Assembly: GCA_003228815.1 (NCBI GenBank)
Contig: QIGB01000002.1
Coordinates: 1 to 52,551 of the forward strand
From: Chlamydiota bacterium
GTDB lineage: Bacteria > Chlamydiota > Chlamydiia > Chlamydiales > Rhabdochlamydiaceae
Direction: 5' to 3'
DNA length: 52,551 nt
A program made the position numbers and the translations under genes. Of the stretch, positions 49,632 through 52,551 are shown in pieces. The notes under the pieces were generated by a model that worked only from the letters and a program-made list of their open reading frames with translations, had not been told where the DNA came from and searched no databases. Numbering within the stretch: position 1 is the stretch's first letter; each line of letters opens with the position of its first letter.

Positions 49632-51773
49632 TCACTCGCTTTCTTTTTTCTTTTTCTCGGGGTATTTGACCCTTAGATGCCCTGTAATGGAAAGGGTTTT
49701 GACGAGGGTCTTCTTGACAAGGCCCAGCTCTTCGAAGGTGAGTTGGCATTCGTCAAGCTGGTTATCATCGGATTTTTCTTTGACAAGCTTGTCGACCATC
49801 GCTTGGAGGGCTTCTTCGCTGATTTCATCAAGAGATCGAGAAGCTGCTTCTACTGTATCCGAAAGCATGATGATCGCTGATTCTTTGGTGTGGGGCTTTG
49901 GGCCGGGATAGCGGAACAGTTTTTCATCGACTTTTTCTTCTTCCCCTCCCATTTGCTCAAGTTGTTTGTGATAGAAATAGTAGACAAGGGTCGTTCCATG
50001 GTGTTCGCGGATAATGTCGATGAAGCTCTGTGGCAAACGGTGTTTGCGAGCAAGAGCCTCCCCTTCTGGGACGTGGGCAATGATCACTTGGGTCGACTCA
50101 AGGGGCGTGAGAAGTTGGTGAATATTAAAACCGCCCAGTTGGTTTTCGGTAAAGTAATGGGGATTGAAGAGTTTTCCAATATCGTGATAGAGAGTGGCAA
50201 CTCGACAGAAAAGGCCATTGGCGCCAATGGCTCGAGCGGCGATCTCGGCCAGATTTCCGACGACAAGACAGTGTTGATAGGTCCCAGGAGCTTCAACACT
50301 GAGTCGGCGGAGCAATTCATTATTGGGGTCCATGTATTCCATTAGCGTCATGTCGGTCATGACATGGAAAATTGACTCGAGAAGTGGAAGCAAGACAATG
50401 ACAAATAGAGCAATTATGGTAATGAAAATAAATGAGCTGACCAAATCTTCGATGAGTTGCAGTGGAATGAATACATTTTGGGCCAAATTGAATGCGATGA
50501 TGACAGGAATACAGGTGAGCCAAACTTTTGCAAGGACAGAAAACACTTCTTTCCGTTTATGCATATTGCGGGCAAAGAGGATGGTGACCCATGAAGCAAT
50601 GAGGTTGAGGATGAGAAAGCGGTCATGATCAATTGCAAGTGTGACCCCAATGACAATTGCGAGAAATGCTGAGCCAAATAGTGCAACTTCAGACCCTACG
50701 AGAACTAAGATCAAAATAGCAGCAAAAGGGACAATGATCGGAAAACGGAAAATATCGATGAGATAGGTGGCTTTATTGACCAAAAGGTATTCGGAAAATT
50801 TTGCGAAAATGAGTGTTAAAATGACAATCGTCACAAGGAGGGTCATTTTCTGCAGCGAATTGAGGATTTTGGGGTGGTTGATCCGGAAATAAATGATGCT
50901 GAGCACAGTGAATAAGAGGGAAAGGAGCAAGCTCCCAAAGATGGTTCGGATAGCAAAGGGATTGCGCTCTTTGGCAATCGCCCCTTTCATTGCTTGCAGC
51001 ATAGCAAGATGGCGTCCTGTGACCCTCTCTCCAGGTTCAATGATCCGCTCCCCTGCTCTCATTGGGGTATATTGGTCGGGAACTTTATCTTGAACGACTT
51101 GACGTATAAACCGTTCTGAAGTGCTATCCTGTTGCAATGTCCAGGTCTGATTTTCAAAAGAATTAAGGACAAAATTTGCTGTTTCGGTAGAAAAATTTCC
51201 CGCAACAAATGCCTTTTCGCGCACTTTATTCCAAAATGACCTGGGAAGGACTGTAGGTTCTTGGAGATTTTCTGGGGTATAAAGATAATAATCTTCTGTC
51301 GAAAGGCCATAGTCTTTCATTTTTTGCAGAGTACGGGAATTCGTAAAGCGAGCATGAGAGAGAATTTCTTCAATGGCATCAGCTCCTCGATAGAGCTCAT
51401 CAAATGTGGATTGTTTTAGCTTGTCACGCCAATCTGATCGAGTGAGGAGATAACTTTCAAAATCAAAACGAATTTGACGCAGTTGTTTTTCTTTGATCCG
51501 ATAGATCGCACCAATATCGCGAACAGACTGCTGTTTGATAACGAGGGTAGCCTCTTCGTCTGGAAACTCGAAATCGACATGGGCAATGATGTAGCGTTCA
51601 GCAATGGTTCCCTGCTCGATTACATCCAGCCTCACTTCACGAAAATGAAGAAAAAGGGCAAGCGTAATAAAAAAAAGAATCACAACGGTGAGTCGTTTTG
51701 TGAAATGGCCTTCCCCGAGCCATTCCTTCCACTGAATTTTCTTTTCCTTCGATTTTCCCTTCATCGCCTTCAT
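49632..51773 (-). CDS. 7TM-HD phosphodiesterase, PgpH/YqfF type (c-di-AMP)
   Basis: A 713-aa membrane enzyme expected to hydrolyse cyclic di-AMP. One membrane helix at about 28-45, a periplasmic/extracytoplasmic region (VIEQGTIAERYIIAHVDFEFPDEEAT...), about seven helices between 270 and 470, then the cytoplasmic HD domain: HCLVVGNLAEIAARAIGAN, LYHDIGKLFNPHYFTENQ with the HD pair near 530, IIREHHGTTLVYYFYHKQ, and SAIIMLSDTVEAASRSL. The gene is intact; a 90-bp copy of its 3' end lies at 47679. The two-gene module between the copies follows its stop codon. Confidence 0.92.
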   Translation of the reverse strand: MKAMKGKSKEKKIQWKEWLGEGHFTKRLTVVILFFITLALFLHFREVRLDVIEQGTIAERYIIAHVDFEFPDEEATLVIKQQSVRDIGAIYRIKEKQLRQIRFDFESYLLTRSDWRDKLKQSTFDELYRGADAIEEILSHARFTNSRTLQKMKDYGLSTEDYYLYTPENLQEPTVLPRSFWNKVREKAFVAGNFSTETANFVLNSFENQTWTLQQDSTSERFIRQVVQDKVPDQYTPMRAGERIIEPGERVTGRHLAMLQAMKGAIAKERNPFAIRTIFGSLLLSLLFTVLSIIYFRINHPKILNSLQKMTLLVTIVILTLIFAKFSEYLLVNKATYLIDIFRFPIIVPFAAILILVLVGSEVALFGSAFLAIVIGVTLAIDHDRFLILNLIASWVTILFARNMHKRKEVFSVLAKVWLTCIPVIIAFNLAQNVFIPLQLIEDLVSSFIFITIIALFVIVLLPLLESIFHVMTDMTLMEYMDPNNELLRRLSVEAPGTYQHCLVVGNLAEIAARAIGANGLFCRVATLYHDIGKLFNPHYFTENQLGGFNIHQLLTPLESTQVIIAHVPEGEALARKHRLPQSFIDIIREHHGTTLVYYFYHKQLEQMGGEEEKVDEKLFRYPGPKPHTKESAIIMLSDTVEAASRSLDEISEEALQAMVDKLVKEKSDDNQLDECQLTFEELGLVKKTLVKTLSITGHLRVKYPEKKKKESE
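49639..49728. repeat. 90-bp direct repeat, right copy (within the HD gene end)
   Basis: This is the authentic C-terminal coding sequence of the HD phosphodiesterase. Its duplicate lies 1960 bp away at 47679-47768 in the same orientation. Confidence 0.85.
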
Positions 51774-51941
51774 TCAAAATAGGTTGCGGACCAAATAGTC
51801 TACCAAATCTATATAAAATAGTTCCAATCTTTTATATACTGCCAAAGGCCTGTTTTTGTGAATGTGAATGTGAATGAAAAAAAAATTCACTCATCCCCTT
51901 TTTTCTGCTAAGCTATCATTTTTATCGGGCGAAAAATCATT

Positions 51942-52551
51942 ATGCAAAAACTCATCACAGGTATTCATAAATTCCAACGAGAAGCAATTGGACAATACCA
52001 AGAGTTATTTCAACGGCTCTCCAAAAAAGGTCAAAATCCACACACACTATTCATTACGTGCTGCGACTCTCGAGTATTAGCTGAGCTCATTACCCAAAGC
52101 CAGCCAGGTGATCTTTTTGTCGTCAAAAACATTGGAAATATTGTTCCCCCTGCCCATGTGATGAGTCAGACAAATTCTACAGCCGCTGCCATCGAATTTG
52201 CTGTTCAACAACTCAAAGTCCAAGACATTGTTGTATGTGGCCATTCCCAATGCGGCGCAATGGAAGCATTGCTAAAAGACTTGCCAGAATTAGATCAATC
52301 TCCCCATTTATGCAAATGGCTCGAAGTGGCAGCACCTGTTCGCAAGGTCATTGAAAACAAATACAAGCACATCACAGACACTGAAAAAGTAGCCTCGATT
52401 GCTGCAGAAGAAAATGTCTTATTTGCCTTAGAAAATCTTCGCACATATCCTTGTGTAAAGAAGCGACTCGAAGAAAAAACACTACGGTTACATGGTTGGT
52501 TTTTTAAGATTGCTACAGCTGAACTATTTTTTTACGATCCCACTACAGAAC
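51942..52551 (+). CDS. Beta-class carbonic anhydrase (3' end beyond window)
   Basis: Interconverts CO2 and bicarbonate with a zinc ion. The zinc ligands are visible: Cys and Asp in TLFITCCDSRVLAEL (about 39-53), and His/Cys in IVVCGHSQCGAMEAL. VVKNIGNIVPP and HGWFFKIATAELFFYD near the end also fit. The frame is open to the window edge (203 codons), close to the usual full length. Start ATG 51942 lacks a clear ribosome-binding site. The leader contains three GTGAAT copies around 51857. Confidence 0.9.
   Translation, partial: MQKLITGIHKFQREAIGQYQELFQRLSKKGQNPHTLFITCCDSRVLAELITQSQPGDLFVVKNIGNIVPPAHVMSQTNSTAAAIEFAVQQLKVQDIVVCGHSQCGAMEALLKDLPELDQSPHLCKWLEVAAPVRKVIENKYKHITDTEKVASIAAEENVLFALENLRTYPCVKKRLEEKTLRLHGWFFKIATAELFFYDPTTE

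Noticed and set aside
51857-51895. Terminator or tandem-repeat control site before carbonic anhydrase
   Set aside because: Three GTGAAT copies and a 6-bp ATTCAC match flank an A-run, but the stem is too weak and no U-tract follows.

Overview
The window is from a bacterium of the order Chlamydiales, probably a Chlamydia-related ('environmental') lineage rather than Chlamydiaceae. The main evidence is gene order. A minus-strand run murF-mraY-murD-LysM protein-ftsW-murG-murC-ftsQ, an rsbV-like gene next to miaA, and rsfS next to fabF next to a Nudix gene match, as I recall it, the CT755-CT771 segment of Chlamydia trachomatis. A GroEL paralogue also sits near murF, as CT755 does. Host-associated features fit this: two ankyrin proteins, a eukaryote-like methyltransferase domain, fatty-acid scavenging and a biotin transporter. 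I could not run database searches, so family assignments rest on motifs read by eye.

Layout. 1-5.0 kb: a partial unknown gene, a lysyl-tRNA synthetase with an extra N-terminal B3/4 domain, dapF and an unknown gene, then a small expressed-looking 41-aa ORF. 5.2-11.5 kb: a cyclase-family hydrolase, an APH-type kinase, a small winged-helix protein, cysS and a three-domain acyltransferase-ACP-acyl ligase. 11.5-18.4 kb: two small orphan ORFs, bioY, a glycosyltransferase-like gene, a Nudix gene, fabF, rsfS, nadD, an HAD phosphatase and a coiled-coil protein. 18.5-21.5 kb: a tandem pair of ankyrin genes. 21.6-26.3 kb: miaA, rsbV-like, khpA, a GT4 glycosyltransferase, an accessory ATPase gene with an alternating inverted-repeat control region, and cutA. 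26.3-35.3 kb: the cell-division and peptidoglycan-precursor cluster.

35.4-42.9 kb is the accessory-rich part. It holds an 839-aa protein with a propeller-like front and a BMT5/DUF2431-like methyltransferase end, a miniature derivative of an ISAzo13-type transposon, tRNA-Cys abutting rsmI, coaX and the groEL paralogue. It also carries palindromic repeat elements: a 100-bp near-perfect palindrome present twice (37934 and 42527), and an element between ftsW and murG whose left part recurs at 42759. 43-52.5 kb: a lysine-rich protein, a metallophosphoesterase, a cysteine-cluster protein, a phosphohexomutase, an SDR and a broken gene. A two-gene nucleotidyltransferase/winged-helix module follows, inserted at the 3' end of a PgpH-type HD phosphodiesterase gene with a 90-bp duplication. 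The window ends in a partial beta-carbonic anhydrase.

The core genes form a coherent set: cytoplasmic peptidoglycan-precursor steps (dapF, murF, mraY, murD, murG, murC), the SEDS polymerase FtsW and FtsQ for division, lipid supply (fabF, acyl-ACP synthetase/acyltransferase) and translation (lysS, cysS, miaA, rsfS, rsmI, tRNA-Cys). The accessory genes lie between these blocks and are associated with most of the repeats, insertions and gene decay.
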